A stretch of DNA of 63,579 bases from an uncultured Colwellia sp. (GTDB taxonomy: Bacteria; Pseudomonadota; Gammaproteobacteria; Enterobacterales; Alteromonadaceae). The notes beneath the pieces are model-generated. The model searched no databases. It saw only the letters and a program-made list of their open reading frames with translations, and was not told where the DNA came from. A program made the position numbers and the translations under genes. This document shows, piece by piece, positions 45,902-57,444 of this stretch. Every line of letters begins with the position of its first letter. Position 1 is the stretch's first letter. The stretch is from assembly GCA_913061475.1 (NCBI GenBank), contig CAJXUN010000026.1, forward strand, positions 1 through 63,579. Reading direction: 5' to 3'.

Positions 45902-47539
45902 TTAATCTTGATCTGCTGCTGTTACGGCGGCTTCAACCCACTTGTACCAATCAGAGTTAGTATCATTTTCTGATACTGCACCGATATAATTACCCGCTTG
46001 AAAGAATGCATCTAGGCCCGATAGGTCATGTGCTGAAATGGTAATATCTGCTGAATCAGCATCTGTGGCAAAGGCATTGGCTAATACCGTTGATGTGCTC
46101 GCAATACGTACATTAGCAGCGTTATTATCAAACCAATCAGCTTTTGCAGTGCCTGTCAGGGCTGCAGGCTCTTTACCTGAAATAAACGTTTGCTCACCTT
46201 TAAATTCATTTACACAGGCCATAACAGAGTTAGAGAATGACACGGCATCAACATTAATTTCACCATCTGATTTATGCTCAACACAGTGAGTACCATTAGT
46301 ACCATCTTCTTTAATAATCAATACGTTGTAGTACGCAGATTTAATCGCATCATCAAATTTAAATGCTTGTGATGGGTCATCATCTCGTACTGAGCTACCA
46401 TCTGTGGTGATAACTGTCACGTTAGCAAATGTTGGATTAGACGTTGGTGCTTGTGAGTATTCTGCACCGCTATTTTTCTCGCCGTCAGTTTCAAAACCAT
46501 TGTTGCCCATGAAAACATCGGAGCCCGCAGGAATCGTCACGCCGTCAACAATTACGTCGCTTTTAGTTTCAACGGTGCCGTGCTTAACAAAAATATACTG
46601 ACCATTACCTTGCCAGCCAGCATCAATATCAATTGCGTCATCTTGGGTATCCGTTACGACAATGTGACTAATATCTGCAGCACCACCGAAGAATTCAATA
46701 CCATCATCAAAACCTTGGTGAATATGGATATAGTCAAACGCAGAGCCTGAGCCTACGGCATTTAATGTTAATGAGTTCAGGTCATCACCTTCGCCGCCAG
46801 AACGAGGACCTGAACCGGCATACCAAATTTTTGCAAACTCAATAGTGCCACTACTGTCGGCGTTATTATTACCACCAAAATAGCTAGTAATACCTTCAGT
46901 TGTTACATTACAAGTGGTTGCTGTACGCTGGGCATCTGTACATTGGTTGGTAATACCAAAACCATTAATAATAATACCACCCCAATCAGCAAACTGTGCG
47001 CCGTTACCCACAACATCTAAGCGCTCATAAGCGTTAGCTGAAGTGAAATTAATCGGTTTTTCTAAAGTGCCAACAGCATTAATTTTTGCGCCACGTGCAA
47101 TACGAATAATCGCTTCACCAGAAGTGAAAGCAAGGTTAGCCCCTTCAGAAACCGTCAATGTTGGGCCATTGGCAACAACTGAACATCCGGTAGCCGTATC
47201 ACAGTCTTTACCCATTAATAACGCACCGTTAAACACGTGCACACCATCATTAGGTAACTCGCTAAAAACTAAGTCTGTTTCAATTTCAATATTTTTGCTG
47301 GCAAATGCGGCAGTGTAATTACAGTCGCGACCATCATACGAGCCTTGAAGCTCACCGCGGCTTGCACAAGGATTATTATCACCAGCACCTGCACCACCAT
47401 CGGTGTTATTTGAGTTATTAGTGCTATTATCGACACTGTTATCATTGACGGTAGGTTCAATTTTAATGTCACCACCACAACCAGCTAAAGCTATAGCACT
47501 TGCAATTACACTTACTTTAAATAGAGTTTTGATATTCAT
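45902..47539 (-). CDS. Beta-helix lipoprotein, partner of the TonB-dependent receptor
   Basis: A 545-residue lipoprotein with signal MNIKTLFKVSVIASAIALAGC and Cys21. An Asn/Asp-rich linker (about residues 30-55) precedes a region that looks like a right-handed beta-helix: FADWGGIIINGFGI, IEFAKIWYAGSG, IHQGFDDGIEFFGG, DISHIVVTDTQDDAIDID. The family is seen beside TonB receptors in Alteromonadales and is often left unnamed. It probably sits on the outer membrane and binds the receptor's ligand; this is inferred from the gene pair. Confidence 0.8.
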   Translation of the reverse strand: MNIKTLFKVSVIASAIALAGCGGDIKIEPTVNDNSVDNSTNNSNNTDGGAGAGDNNPCASRGELQGSYDGRDCNYTAAFASKNIEIETDLVFSELPNDGVHVFNGALLMGKDCDTATGCSVVANGPTLTVSEGANLAFTSGEAIIRIARGAKINAVGTLEKPINFTSANAYERLDVVGNGAQFADWGGIIINGFGITNQCTDAQRTATTCNVTTEGITSYFGGNNNADSSGTIEFAKIWYAGSGPRSGGEGDDLNSLTLNAVGSGSAFDYIHIHQGFDDGIEFFGGAADISHIVVTDTQDDAIDIDAGWQGNGQYIFVKHGTVETKSDVIVDGVTIPAGSDVFMGNNGFETDGEKNSGAEYSQAPTSNPTFANVTVITTDGSSVRDDDPSQAFKFDDAIKSAYYNVLIIKEDGTNGTHCVEHKSDGEINVDAVSFSNSVMACVNEFKGEQTFISGKEPAALTGTAKADWFDNNAANVRIASTSTVLANAFATDADSADITISAHDLSGLDAFFQAGNYIGAVSENDTNSDWYKWVEAAVTAADQD

Positions 47540-47642
47540 TACAGTTCTGCTCCGCAGATTTATTATTAAAAAATTTGCGCTAATAGTACGGAGAATAAAT
47601 GACAGAATTGTTGAAGTAATATGTAGTTTTTATTTCGTTAAC

Positions 47643-47682
47643 TTGACGAAGAGATGACAGTAGTGAGTCATAAATATGACAT
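47643..47682 (-). promoter_or_regulatory. Pho-box-like array of four 11-bp-spaced heptamers
   Basis: On the minus strand, heptamers ATGTCAT (47682-47676), ATGACTC (47671-47665), CTGTCAT (47660-47654) and TCGTCAA (47649-47643) are spaced exactly 11 bases start to start. They match the PhoB half-site CTGTCAT at 6, 3, 7 and 4 of 7 positions. Spacing and sequence fit tandem PhoB binding about 100 bases before the lipoprotein start. Confidence 0.5.
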
Positions 47683-47805
47683 GGCATTAAGAAGTATATG
47701 AATATACTGCTCTGTGGCAGCATTAGTTTTATAAGCTGGCTTTACAGCGAGTTTGAGTTGGCACGATTAAAAATTATTTCCATTAACGTTAAGCACATTA
47801 AAAAT

Positions 47806-47835
47806 AAAAAAACCGAGCAACGATGCTCGGTTTTT
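47806..47835. terminator. Bidirectional terminator between secF and the receptor locus promoter
   Basis: An A-run, ACCGAGCA, loop ACGA, TGCTCGGT and a T-run form a strong stem just after the secF stop. Confidence 0.9.
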
Positions 47836-47858
47836 AAGTTTACTTATATACCCAAAAG

Positions 47859-48806
47859 TTAAGGCGTCATTTGCTCTTGATCAGCACCTTCTTTTTCAAT
47901 CACTTCTGGGATTAAGTCTTCTTTGGAAATACCTAATGCTAAAGCAACTGAACTCGCAACATAAACTGAAGAGTAAGTACCAACAAAAACACCTAAAAGT
48001 AAAGCCGTAGCAAAACCATGTATCAGTGCGCCACCTTGAAAGAACAAGGCTGCTAGTACTAATAATGTTGTTATTGAGGTAATCACAGTACGCGATAAGG
48101 TTTGGGTTAAAGAAATATTAATAATTTCTTCTGGGGTACCTACTCGTACTTTTCTGAAGTTTTCTCGAATACGATCCGAGACCACAATAGTATCGTTGAG
48201 CGAGTAACCTATCACCGCTAGTATCGCCGCAAGCACGGTTAAATCGAACTCTAATTGTAATACTGAGAATAAACCTAAGGTCAGTAATACATCGTGAAAT
48301 AACGCGATAACTGAACCTAAAGCGAAGCGCCATTCAAAACGAAAGGCAACATAAACCAAGATACAAATAAGTGCGGTTAGCATGGCTAAACCACCCTGCT
48401 CAGCTAGTTCATCACCAACACTGGCACCAACAAATTCAATGCGACGCATATCTATCGTTACCCCAGTACCTGCTTGCAGAATATCAAGCACTTGGTTGCC
48501 AAGCATTTCGGCTTTTACACCTTCACGTGTCGCTAAACGAATCACCACATCGCGACTTGAACCATAAAACTTAACAACCGCATCATCAAAGCCGTTAGCT
48601 TCCATAATAGCGCGAATTTTATTTAAGTCTGCTGTTTTCTCAAAGCCAACTTCGATTAAGGTGCCACCGGTAAAGTCTAAACCAAAGTTAAGTTTATTTG
48701 TTGCTAATGAAACTACCGAAGCCAGCATAAGCACGATACTTAACAATAGCGCTGCCTTACGGTAACTCATAAAGGCAACAGTATCTTTTAATTGTAAAAT
48801 TTGCAT
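47859..48806 (-). CDS. secF: Protein translocase subunit SecF
   Basis: A 315-residue inner-membrane subunit that with SecD and YajC uses the proton gradient to help the Sec translocon release substrates. Features are the first helix, the periplasmic region with LNFGLDFTGGTLIEVGFE, and five C-terminal helices with GYSLNDTIVVSDRIRENF. It follows secD by 12 bases and ends the operon. Confidence 0.97.
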   Translation of the reverse strand: MQILQLKDTVAFMSYRKAALLLSIVLMLASVVSLATNKLNFGLDFTGGTLIEVGFEKTADLNKIRAIMEANGFDDAVVKFYGSSRDVVIRLATREGVKAEMLGNQVLDILQAGTGVTIDMRRIEFVGASVGDELAEQGGLAMLTALICILVYVAFRFEWRFALGSVIALFHDVLLTLGLFSVLQLEFDLTVLAAILAVIGYSLNDTIVVSDRIRENFRKVRVGTPEEIINISLTQTLSRTVITSITTLLVLAALFFQGGALIHGFATALLLGVFVGTYSSVYVASSVALALGISKEDLIPEVIEKEGADQEQMTP

Positions 48807-48818
48807 AATATTGAAGCC

Positions 48819-50666
48819 TTATATAGACAATTTATCGAGACGTTTACCGCCCCAAACAGCGTTAACAACAGTACGTGTACCGATAACAGCAGTAAACATT
48901 GAAGTAATAATACCGATTGATAATGTTATCGCGAAACCTTTAATAGGTCCGGTGCCGACGGCAAACAATATCAATGCTGCAATTAGTGTCGTGATGTTCG
49001 CATCAATAATAGTTGAAAATGCGGCATCATAACCTTGGTGAATAGATTGCTGAACTGACTTACCTGCACGCATTTCTTCACGTATACGCTCAAATATAAG
49101 TACGTTGGCATCAACTGCCATACCCACTGTTAATACGATACCCGCCATGCCAGGTAAGGTTAAGGCGGCGCCTGGGATCATTGACATAACGCCAATAATC
49201 AAGACTAAATTTGCGCCTAACGCTAAGTTTGCCACTACGCCAAAGGCGCGGTAATAAATCAACATAAACAGGAACACTAAACCAAAACCTAGCATAATAG
49301 CTTGGAAGCCCAGCTGTACGTTTTCAGCACCTAATGTTGGGCCAACGGTGCGCTCTTCTACGATTTGAATTGGCGCAACCAAAGCACCGGCTCTAAGTAG
49401 TAACGCTAAGTTATGCGCTTCAGCTTGGCTACCCGCACCAGTAATTCTGAAGGTTTTACCTAAGCGTGCTTGAATTGTTGCAACACTGATCACTTCTTCA
49501 ACTTTTTCGAAGATAGTATTACCTTCGCCGTCAACGCGATTAGTCGGTTTGAATTCAATAAATACCGTCGCCATCGGCTTACCAATATTGCTTTTAGTAC
49601 TGCTAGACATTTTGTTACCGCCAGCAGAATCTAGAGTAATGTTAACTTGTGGACGGCTATATTCATCAAAACTTGAACCGGCATCAACAATATGATCACC
49701 GGTAAGCATCACGCGTTTTTTCAATAAAACTGGTTTACCATCACGCTCTCTTAATAACTGTGAGCTACCCGGTACACGACCATTAAGCGCAGCACCTAAG
49801 TCGCCTTCAGTATCAACTAAGCGAAACTCTATGGTGGCTGTTGCGCTTAAAATTTCTTTTGCTTTCGCAGTATCTTGAACACCCGGCAATTCGATAACGA
49901 TGTGCTTTTTACCTTGGCGTTGCACTAATGGCTCAGCAACACCGAGTTCATTAACACGGTTACGAATAATGGTAATATTTTGCTGTAATGCATATTCGCG
50001 AGTTTCTTTTAACTTTTGTTCAGTCATCTTAGCTGATAGCGTTAAGTTACTGTCATTACTGACAAACAATAAATCACGATTTTGCTTTTCTAAATATGAC
50101 TCTGCATTTTCTAAGTCTTGTGCATTACGAAACTGAACATTAATGGTGTCATCAACTTGCTTAACAGAGCGATAACGAATATTTTCGCCACGTAAACCTG
50201 TGCGAAAGTCATCAACTAAGCTCTTTTGAACTTTAACGATAGCTTCCTGCATGTTAACTTCCATCAAGAAGCTAACACCACCACTTAAATCTAAACCTAA
50301 CTTCATTGGTGTGCCGCCAATGCCTGCTAACCATGCAGGTGTTGCAGGTGTAAGATTTAAGGCGACTGAGTATTCTTTACCCATATTATCGTCAAGTAAA
50401 TCACGAGCTTTAAGCTGCTGCTCTGTGTCTTTAAATCGCGCTAAAACTTGACCATTTTCCATCGCAATACTTGCGTAAGAAATATTATTCTCTTCTAATT
50501 GAGACTTCACCGTATCTAAAGTTGCTGCGGTTGTTTCTATGCCACGTAAGCCAGAAATTTGCACTGCAGGATCTTCAGGGTATAGGTTTGGCGACGCATA
50601 GATTGCACCAATGGCCACTATAAATAGCACCATCAATGTCTTCCATAATGGATATTTGTTTAACAC
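48819..50666 (-). CDS. secD: Protein translocase subunit SecD
   Basis: A 615-residue inner-membrane subunit. The N-terminal helix leads into a large periplasmic domain with [17 protein letters not shown] and [18 protein letters not shown]. Six membrane segments follow, with [18 protein letters not shown] and the [18 protein letters not shown] end. Length equals E. coli SecD (615). It lies between yajC and secF, the standard yajC-secD-secF order. Confidence 0.97.
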   Translation of the reverse strand: MLNKYPLWKTLMVLFIVAIGAIYASPNLYPEDPAVQISGLRGIETTAATLDTVKSQLEENNISYASIAMENGQVLARFKDTEQQLKARDLLDDNMGKEYSVALNLTPATPAWLAGIGGTPMKLGLDLSGGVSFLMEVNMQEAIVKVQKSLVDDFRTGLRGENIRYRSVKQVDDTINVQFRNAQDLENAESYLEKQNRDLLFVSNDSNLTLSAKMTEQKLKETREYALQQNITIIRNRVNELGVAEPLVQRQGKKHIVIELPGVQDTAKAKEILSATATIEFRLVDTEGDLGAALNGRVPGSSQLLRERDGKPVLLKKRVMLTGDHIVDAGSSFDEYSRPQVNITLDSAGGNKMSSSTKSNIGKPMATVFIEFKPTNRVDGEGNTIFEKVEEVISVATIQARLGKTFRITGAGSQAEAHNLALLLRAGALVAPIQIVEERTVGPTLGAENVQLGFQAIMLGFGLVFLFMLIYYRAFGVVANLALGANLVLIIGVMSMIPGAALTLPGMAGIVLTVGMAVDANVLIFERIREEMRAGKSVQQSIHQGYDAAFSTIIDANITTLIAALILFAVGTGPIKGFAITLSIGIITSMFTAVIGTRTVVNAVWGGKRLDKLSI

Positions 50667-50823
50667 AATATCATCCTATTTTCTTTTTATCGCTTTAATA
50701 TAATGACTTAGTACTAAAGTGAAATTTATAAATTTTTCATTGTTATAGTTACACAAAAGTGCCAATTGATAATTTATCAATAAGCACTTTTAATGTAACC
50801 ACAGCTAAAACAACCAAATCTCG

Positions 50824-51159
50824 TTATAGAGACTTCATTGTGCCTTTTGGCAATACAGCGTTGATTGCGCCTTTTTGTACAGTAACTTCAGTACCTTCAG
50901 CAATGCTTACGACGATAAAATCTTTTTCATCAGAAACTTTAACAATTTTACCCACAATGCCGCCTTGTGTTAATACTTCATCACCTTTCGACAATTCAGC
51001 CATTAAACTTTTGTGCTCTTTTACACGTTTAGCTTGCGGACGATAGATCATAAAATAAAACACTAAACCAAATACCGCTAACATAATTAACATTGATGTA
51101 CCATCAGCACCTTGAGCTGGACCTGCTGCTGCGTGGGCTTGACTAATAAATAAACTCAT
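50824..51159 (-). CDS. yajC: Sec translocon accessory protein YajC
   Basis: A 111-residue single-span inner-membrane protein. The helix (about residues 22-42, MLIMLAVFGLVFYFMIYRPQ) is followed by the conserved cytosolic KRVKEHKSLMAELSKGDEV block. It joins the SecDF complex. The gene lies between tgt and secD on the same strand, as in E. coli. Confidence 0.96.
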   Translation of the reverse strand: MSLFISQAHAAAGPAQGADGTSMLIMLAVFGLVFYFMIYRPQAKRVKEHKSLMAELSKGDEVLTQGGIVGKIVKVSDEKDFIVVSIAEGTEVTVQKGAINAVLPKGTMKSL

Positions 51160-51217
51160 AAATTCCTCTTATTATTTTTTCTAATTAATTTTTATAAAAT
51201 GGTGAAGTTGAACTGTT

Positions 51218-52378
<1,161 letters not shown>

Positions 52379-52479
52379 TTATCCTTTGCCCACTAGCGAA
52401 ACAGGCTAGCAGCTTATCAATGTCAGCGGCTAAGTTATTGCACTCGGCCACTATAATCTATTACTAATCTGTTACTAAT

Positions 52480-53529
52480 CTATGGGCGATCTTGTTTTGT
52501 TAAAAACATCGCATCACCATAGCTAAAAAAACGATATTGCTCAGCAACGGCGTGTTTATATGCAGCGATAATATTATTGTAGCCAGAAAAGGCACTCACG
52601 AGCATTAACAACGTTGATTCCGATAAATGAAAATTAGTCACTAAGGCATCAACAATTTGAAATTCATAACCTGGGGTAATAAAAATATCGGTATCACCAT
52701 AAAATTCACTGAACGGCTTGCCCTGATCTTTCGCTATCTTGGCGGCACTTTCTAGTGAACGTACTGATGTAGTACCAACAGCAATCACTTTGCCGCCATT
52801 GGCTTTGGTTTGTTTTACTTGCTCAACAACACTTGCCGGCACTTCAATATATTCTGCATGCATAATATGATCGGCAATTTCATCCACTTTCACGGGCTGA
52901 AAAGTTCCCGCACCAACATGTAAGGTTACAAAAGCAAAATCAGCACCTTTGGCTTTTAATTTTGCCATTAATGCATCATCAAAATGCAAACCTGCCGTAG
53001 GCGCTGCTACGGCGCCAGGCTTTTCGTTATATACCGTTTGATAACGTTCACGGTCACTGTCTTCATCTGGACGATCAATATAAGGCGGTAATGGCATGTG
53101 GCCAATGTCATCTAATATCGACAACACCGTTTGCTGACTATGAAACTCTAGTTCAAATAAAGCATCATGCCTTGCCACCATTGTAGCTTTAATTTTGCCT
53201 TCCAATAGTATTTCACTACCGGCTTTAGGCGATTTACTACAGCGGATATGAGCTAACACCCTATGTTCATCTAATAAGCGTTCAACCAGTACTTCCAACT
53301 TACCGCCGCTGGTTTTTTGACCAAACATACGTGCTGGAATGACGCGGGTATTGTTAAACACCAACAAGTCACCTGGTTCAACGTGATTAATAAGGTCGGT
53401 AAAGGTTTCATCGCGGTATTCACCGCTATTACCACTCAGTGTTAATAAGCGACTAGCAGAACGGTCAGCTTTTGGATATCGAGCAATAAGCTCTTCTGGT
53501 AAGTCAAATGAAAAATCGGCAACGCGCAT
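52480..53529 (-). CDS. queA: S-adenosylmethionine:tRNA ribosyltransferase-isomerase
   Basis: A 349-residue enzyme making epoxyqueuosine on tRNA from preQ1-tRNA and SAM. The start [47 protein letters not shown] and [11 protein letters not shown] are QueA signatures, and the C-terminus [12 protein letters not shown] is typical. First gene of the queA-tgt-yajC-secDF run. Confidence 0.97.
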   Translation of the reverse strand: MRVADFSFDLPEELIARYPKADRSASRLLTLSGNSGEYRDETFTDLINHVEPGDLLVFNNTRVIPARMFGQKTSGGKLEVLVERLLDEHRVLAHIRCSKSPKAGSEILLEGKIKATMVARHDALFELEFHSQQTVLSILDDIGHMPLPPYIDRPDEDSDRERYQTVYNEKPGAVAAPTAGLHFDDALMAKLKAKGADFAFVTLHVGAGTFQPVKVDEIADHIMHAEYIEVPASVVEQVKQTKANGGKVIAVGTTSVRSLESAAKIAKDQGKPFSEFYGDTDIFITPGYEFQIVDALVTNFHLSESTLLMLVSAFSGYNNIIAAYKHAVAEQYRFFSYGDAMFLTKQDRP

Positions 53530-53753
53530 GATAAATAAACTAGTTTAAAGATTAAAAAACGCGTAATTTTAGTGCTGCATGTAACGAATAGCAAGTATTA
53601 ACTTGTAAAACTGGGCTTGAGCGAATGACGAGATCACGCAATAAGCTTTATAGTAGTATCACTGTTATTAATAGCGACTATAATTTAAAAATAATCACCT
53701 AAAACCGCTATTTTGGCGTATGCTGAAATCAAACTCTACTGCTAGGTAAGCCC

Positions 53754-55484
53754 ATGAAAAATCTTGCTTTCGCCATCGCTAAAACTATTATTAACGGTTT
53801 CGAGCGCCATATTTATCTTTACAGTGAAATTACTCAAACAGCCAAACAGCGTTTTGAACAATATCGTTGGCACGATATACAGGCAGCAGCAAAAGCGCGC
53901 ACCGACTTTTATGACCAACGTATTGACGAAACGTTAGATACCATCAAACAAGATTTTCACATCTCCAAACTTGACAATGAGCTTTGGCAATATGTTAAAA
54001 GTTGTTATATCGAGTTACTCAGCCTACATCCGCAACCAGAATTAGCAGAAAGTTTTTATAACTCGGTTTTTTGTCATTTATTTGAGCGAAAGTATTATCA
54101 CAACGCTTATATTTTCGTGCAATCAACGGCTACCCGACTCGATACATTACCGACCCCGAAAATATTCACTAGCTATCATCCTGACAAACATGGGCTTTTT
54201 CAAACCATTACACATATTATAAAGAGTCAAAATTTTTCACTGCCATTTGCGCATTTGAAAAAAGATATCAATACCCTGATTGCCAAGTTTCGTCAGCAAG
54301 CCCACAAAACCCGTTATCAATTATCCGATTTACAATTCGATATACTCGATTCAGTTTTTTACCGTAATAAAGGGGCGTATATCATTGGTCGAGTGATATC
54401 GCCAGCCGGTGAAACGCCTTTTATTATTTCCTTATTAAATACCGAAAAAGATGGACTATTTATTGATGCCTTGATCACCGAAGGTGAACATATGGCGGTG
54501 GTATTCGGTTTTGCTCGTGCTTATTTCTTTGTTGATTGTCAGCATCCACATGCCTTAGTCGATTTTCTTAATCGCTTAATTCCCCATAAAACGCGTGCTG
54601 ACTTATATTCTGCTATTGGCTTTCACAAGCAAGGAAAAACCCAGTTTTATCGAGACTTTTTAAACCATCTTAATAACAGCGATGATAAACTTGAACTTGC
54701 CCCGGGTATCAAAGGTATGGTGATGTCGGTATTTACCCTGCCCTCATACCCCTATGTATTTAAAATTATTAAAGACAAGTTTTCGCCCAGCAAAAATATG
54801 ACCCGAGCGGATGTAAAAGGTAAGTATCGCTTGGTTAAATTACACGACCGCGTAGGTCGAATGGCCGATACCATGGAGTATTCTGAAGTCGCATTTCCCA
54901 AACAGCGTTTTTCAGCTGAACTACTCGAAGAACTTAACACGGTTGCGCCATCACTGCTGCGCTATGAAAGTGACTTAGTGATCATCAAGCATATGTACAT
55001 TGAACGCAAAATGACGCCACTAAATTTATATTTAGCACAAGCGAGCGATGAAGAAGTCGACAACGCAATGTATGGTTACGGTAAAGCGATTAAACAATTA
55101 ATTGCCGCTGATATCTTCCCGGGTGATATGTTGTTAAAAAACTTTGGTGTTACCCGTCATGGCCGGGTAATTTTTTACGACTATGATGAAATTACGTATA
55201 TGAACGAAGTTAATTTTCGTGTCAAACCAGAAGCCGTGACTGAAGAACAAATTTATGCTTCAGAGCCATGGTACTCTGTTGCGCCGGGCGATGTATTTCC
55301 AGAAGAAATTGCCACCTTTGCCTTAGCTAATAATCGCTATCGCCAAGCATTTTTGCGCCACCATGCTAATTTGCTCGAAGCAAAGTATTGGCAGAATTGT
55401 CAGGCCAATGTTGCTAAAGGGGTGTTTGCCGATGTTTATCCCTATCCTGAAAAATCACGTTTTTGTCATTGGAAAAATAATTAG
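53754..55484 (+). CDS. aceK: Isocitrate dehydrogenase kinase/phosphatase
   Basis: A 576-residue bifunctional enzyme that phosphorylates and dephosphorylates isocitrate dehydrogenase, switching carbon between the TCA cycle and glyoxylate shunt. The ATP site APGIKGMVMSVFTLPSYPYVFKIIKDKF (about residues 316-343) and the catalytic region LLKNFGVTRHGRVIFYDYDE (about 461-480) match AceK. Length fits the E. coli enzyme (578). aceA and aceB are not nearby, so it is not in an aceBAK operon here. Confidence 0.96.
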   Translation: MKNLAFAIAKTIINGFERHIYLYSEITQTAKQRFEQYRWHDIQAAAKARTDFYDQRIDETLDTIKQDFHISKLDNELWQYVKSCYIELLSLHPQPELAESFYNSVFCHLFERKYYHNAYIFVQSTATRLDTLPTPKIFTSYHPDKHGLFQTITHIIKSQNFSLPFAHLKKDINTLIAKFRQQAHKTRYQLSDLQFDILDSVFYRNKGAYIIGRVISPAGETPFIISLLNTEKDGLFIDALITEGEHMAVVFGFARAYFFVDCQHPHALVDFLNRLIPHKTRADLYSAIGFHKQGKTQFYRDFLNHLNNSDDKLELAPGIKGMVMSVFTLPSYPYVFKIIKDKFSPSKNMTRADVKGKYRLVKLHDRVGRMADTMEYSEVAFPKQRFSAELLEELNTVAPSLLRYESDLVIIKHMYIERKMTPLNLYLAQASDEEVDNAMYGYGKAIKQLIAADIFPGDMLLKNFGVTRHGRVIFYDYDEITYMNEVNFRVKPEAVTEEQIYASEPWYSVAPGDVFPEEIATFALANNRYRQAFLRHHANLLEAKYWQNCQANVAKGVFADVYPYPEKSRFCHWKNN

Positions 55485-55522
55485 CGGTCAATAAAGCAAC
55501 AAAACTTTACTTTAACGACTTA

Positions 55523-55570
55523 AAATGACTGTATATGCTGTTTATTTAGCCGAACAGTCATTTATTTTAA
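55523..55570 (+). terminator. Probable terminator after aceK
   Basis: AAATGACTGT (55523-55532) and ACAGTCATTT (55554-55563) are perfectly complementary over 10 bases around a 21-base loop and are followed by ATTTTAAATTT. The large loop makes it a moderate call. Confidence 0.5.
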
Positions 55571-55578
55571 ATTTGTTC

Positions 55579-55606
55579 TTTACCTTTAGCCTTGCATCAG
55601 TATAAT
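55579..55606 (+). promoter_or_regulatory. Promoter of the tRNA-Trp gene
   Basis: TTTACC (55579-55584), a 16-base spacer and a perfect TATAAT (55601-55606) place the start site about seven bases before the tRNA. Confidence 0.7.
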
Positions 55607-55619
55607 CCGAATCTGTTGC

Positions 55620-55696
55620 AGGGGTGTAGTTCCAATTGGTAGAACAGCGGTCTCCAAAACCGACGGTTGGGAGTTCGAATCTCTCCACCCCTGCCA
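55620..55696 (+). tRNA. tRNA-Trp (anticodon CCA)
   Basis: A 77-base cloverleaf with acceptor stem AGGGGTG / CACCCCT, discriminator G and encoded CCA. The anticodon loop CTCCAAA gives anticodon CCA at 55654-55656, and the T-arm GGGAGTTCGAATCTCTC is standard. It is nearly identical in layout to E. coli tRNA-Trp and stands alone, without an rRNA operon. Confidence 0.97.
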
Positions 55697-55806
55697 TTTT
55701 CCTTTCTATATATATCATTTTATTTTCACAATTTTAATGAATTCTAGTTTTTCCTATTTCAAAACTCTGTCATGATAAACATGATTTTTAACCTACTTGA
55801 AATGAT

Positions 55807-56280
55807 ATGAGCATTAACAAAAGACAGTTTGATTTATTACAAGCCATGGGGATTACTGTTTGGCAGAGGCGTGAATTATCCGAGCATGACGCCTTGGTGA
55901 TAAAATCCCCTGAAGATAGTCAAAATTCACTTCAAGCTGAAGAGTCTGTCCATAGCAATGTCACTCAGTCACCCTCAAGTCCACAGCAGAATAAGCCTCA
56001 AACATCTACTGATGATGAAAAACCTGCGCTAGATCTAAAAACCTTACTCAAACAACCATTATTTAACGATATCATACGTTGTTTAGGGGTAAGCAGTACC
56101 GATTTATCAATGAGTCAAAATCAGCTTGATTTGGGCATCATAAACTGGAAATTTACTGGCGCTGATCGCATAGAATTTTCCCATAATTGTTTAACGACAC
56201 CTACGTTAGATACCCTGACTAACTCGCCGGCCTTAAAAAAGGCTTTATGGCAATCTATTGGACCTTTAAGCGCAATATGA
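55807..56280 (+). CDS. holD: DNA polymerase III psi subunit (HolD)
   Basis: A 157-residue protein. The N-terminal RQFDLLQAMGITVWQRRE matches the HolD start that contacts chi. A Ser/Gln-rich linker (about residues 35-75) precedes the core, which ends NSPALKKALWQSI, like E. coli TARAALWQQI. Psi bridges chi and the clamp loader. The four-base ATGA overlap with rimI reproduces the usual holD-rimI order, which strengthens the call for this poorly conserved family. Confidence 0.88.
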   Translation: MSINKRQFDLLQAMGITVWQRRELSEHDALVIKSPEDSQNSLQAEESVHSNVTQSPSSPQQNKPQTSTDDEKPALDLKTLLKQPLFNDIIRCLGVSSTDLSMSQNQLDLGIINWKFTGADRIEFSHNCLTTPTLDTLTNSPALKKALWQSIGPLSAI

Positions 56281-56738
56281 CATCATTAGTTAACGCTCAG
56301 TTCAGCCCTATTACTCAAGATATCGTTGAGTCTCTTATGAGCATTGAAGTTGCTTGCCACCCTCATCCATGGACTGAGAAGACTTTTCGCAGTTGTATCG
56401 ACGGCCGCTATTTTGGTAATTACTTGACTGTTGACAATAATACCGTCGGCTTTTACGTTGCTGAGCACGTAGCAGGTGAGTCAACTTTAATGGATATTTG
56501 TGTCGCCCCTGAACAACAAGGAAAAGGTTACGGTAAAATCCTGTTATTGCAGTTTTTTGAGCATTGTAAGCAACAAGCGACTAAAACCATTTTCCTAGAA
56601 GTGCGAGCAAAAAACATCAGTGCACAAATGCTATATATCAATCAAGGATTTACCGAAATATCACGTAGGACCGGCTATTATCCAAGTAACACCGGCTTCG
56701 GCTACGAAGACGCTATCGTGATGTCGAAGAAGCTGTAA
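56277..56738 (+). CDS. rimI: Ribosomal protein S18-alanine N-acetyltransferase
   Basis: A 153-residue GNAT acetyltransferase. The acetyl-CoA loop PEQQGKGYGKILL is preceded by TLMDICVAP and followed by FLEVRAKNISAQMLYINQGF, the RimI pattern. ATG 56277 overlaps the holD stop; an upstream in-frame ATG at 56247 would add ten residues inside holD. Ends at a bidirectional terminator. Confidence 0.95.
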   Translation: MTSLVNAQFSPITQDIVESLMSIEVACHPHPWTEKTFRSCIDGRYFGNYLTVDNNTVGFYVAEHVAGESTLMDICVAPEQQGKGYGKILLLQFFEHCKQQATKTIFLEVRAKNISAQMLYINQGFTEISRRTGYYPSNTGFGYEDAIVMSKKL

Positions 56739-56786
56739 CGTCATATTTTTCCTTGACATAATCGCGATAAAGCATATCTTAAAGCT

Positions 56787-56816
56787 AAAAAAGCAAACCT
56801 AGTGGTTTGCTTTTTT
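56787..56816. terminator. Bidirectional terminator between rimI and napC
   Basis: AAAAAAGCAAACC, loop TAGT and GGTTTGCTTTTTT form a 13-bp perfect stem between convergent genes. Confidence 0.92.
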
Positions 56817-56842
56817 ACTTTTACCTAGTGAGTATTTATCCG

Positions 56843-57418
56843 TTACCAGTTTTCAACACCTTTCATGTCAGGCAGTTCATGAGCAATACCTTTATGACAA
56901 TCAATACAGGTTTTTTCACCTGACGCTAACGCATCAGAATGCATTTTAACACTACGATTACCTTGCTCAGAAAAATCCATGTACTCAAAGTTATGACAAT
57001 TTCGGCATTCCAATGAGTCATTTTCCTTCATGCGCTTCCATTCACGTTCAGCCATAGAGCGACGGTGATCAACGAACTTTTCTCGTGTGTCGATAACACC
57101 CGTTAACATCCCCCAAACTTCTTTACTTGCGGCAATTTTACGGACAATTTTATCAGTCCATTTTTTCGGCACATGACAGTCAGGACACGTAGCACGCACA
57201 CCTGAACGGTTGGCATAATGTATTGTCTCACGGTATTCCTCATACACATTATCTTGCATTTCATGACAACTAATACAAAACTCTTCTGTGTTCGTCACTT
57301 CTAGCGCAGTGTTAAAACCACCCCAAAAAATAACACCACCAGCAAAACCAATAGCGAGAATAAACCATAACGCGGCACTACTGGGTGACTTTAAAAATGT
57401 CCAAAAATTCTTTAGCAT
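56843..57418 (-). CDS. napC: Tetraheme quinol dehydrogenase NapC
   Basis: A 191-residue NapC/NirT family cytochrome. One N-terminal helix (about residues 17-37) anchors it in the inner membrane. Four CxxCH heme sites follow: CISCH, CPDCH, CRNCH and CIDCH. It passes electrons from menaquinol or ubiquinol to NapAB. It is the last gene of the nap operon, 26 bases after napB. Confidence 0.96.
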   Translation of the reverse strand: MLKNFWTFLKSPSSAALWFILAIGFAGGVIFWGGFNTALEVTNTEEFCISCHEMQDNVYEEYRETIHYANRSGVRATCPDCHVPKKWTDKIVRKIAASKEVWGMLTGVIDTREKFVDHRRSMAEREWKRMKENDSLECRNCHNFEYMDFSEQGNRSVKMHSDALASGEKTCIDCHKGIAHELPDMKGVENW

Positions 57419-57444
57419 TTTATGCTCCTTAACGTTACAAGCGC

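Noticed and set aside
47269-47478. Alternative minus-strand frame inside the beta-helix lipoprotein gene
   Set aside because: It overlaps the signal and linker region of a clear lipoprotein gene in another frame and shows no domain.
43131-47539. TonB receptor locus as an iron/siderophore system
   Set aside because: No Fur box is seen upstream; the only recognisable repeats look like PhoB half-sites, and the lipoprotein partner is not a known siderophore protein.
47750-47770. Sigma-54 promoter at TTGGCACGATTAAAA
   Set aside because: The -24 TGGCACG is present but no TTGC/TTGCA occurs at the -12 position.
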